Assembly: GCA_964627665.1 (NCBI GenBank)
Contig: CAZVKG010000128.1
Location: forward strand, 1 to 5,190
Source: UBA1351 sp964627665
GTDB lineage: Bacteria; Bacillota; Clostridia; Lachnospirales; Vallitaleaceae
Length of the DNA: 5,190 bases
Direction of reading: 5' to 3'
This document shows, piece after piece, positions 5,138 through 5,190 of the stretch. The first letter of the stretch is position 1. Every line of letters begins with the position of its first letter. The translations under genes and the position numbers were made by a program. The notes under the pieces are model-generated. The model searched no databases. It saw only the letters and a list, made by a program, of their open reading frames with translations, and had not been told where the DNA came from.

Positions 5138-5190
5138 ATCTTCTCGGTATTGAACGTTGAAAGAGAATATAAGTGAAAAAGAAATATTGA

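Noticed and set aside
5157..5190. TTG-initiated open frame running off the right edge
   Set aside because: No ribosome binding site precedes it and only 11 codons are visible; the next gene cannot be placed from this window.

Overview
The window looks like chromosomal DNA of a low-GC Gram-positive bacterium, most likely a Clostridia member (Lachnospirales-like). The evidence is AT-rich coding sequence, strong AGGAGG-type ribosome binding sites, extended -10 promoters (TGNTATAAT), and an ECF sigma factor paired with a DUF4367-type membrane anti-sigma factor. All supported genes lie on the + strand.

Layout. Positions 1-48 hold the last 15 codons of a gene that starts outside the window; its tail resembles transketolase, but this is uncertain. 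A non-coding stretch follows, with a possible promoter and several small hairpins, ending in a clear intrinsic terminator (164-213). Next comes a complete exodeoxyribonuclease III/AP endonuclease gene (274-1101). Then two accessory-type genes occur, each with its own promoter: an AAA_14/DUF4143 ATPase (1182-2399) and a class II-type Fic AMPylase with a C-terminal winged helix (2605-3654). Each of these two genes is followed, within 15 bases of its stop codon, by a copy of the same diverged repeat of about 65 bp (2414-2478 and 3659-3725). A strong terminator (2511-2533) separates the two units. The last part is an ECF sigma factor gene (3803-4360) overlapping its putative membrane anti-sigma factor (4347-5084), followed by an ECF-type promoter candidate (about 5102-5128) pointing out of the window.

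How it works together. The exonuclease gene is an ordinary base-excision repair gene. The ATPase and Fic genes look like independently transcribed units sharing a 3' repeat, which suggests cassette-like acquisition or a shared 3'-end RNA element. The Fic promoter has its -10 box inside a perfect 10-bp inverted repeat, an arrangement expected of a repressor operator; the winged helix of the Fic protein itself is one candidate ligand. The sigma/anti-sigma pair is translationally coupled and probably forms a surface-stress signalling switch, whose nearest visible target promoter is the one at the right edge.

The most interesting unexplained signals are the repeat pair, whose hairpin is kept by compensating changes and which also reads as a conserved short peptide, and the operator over the Fic promoter.
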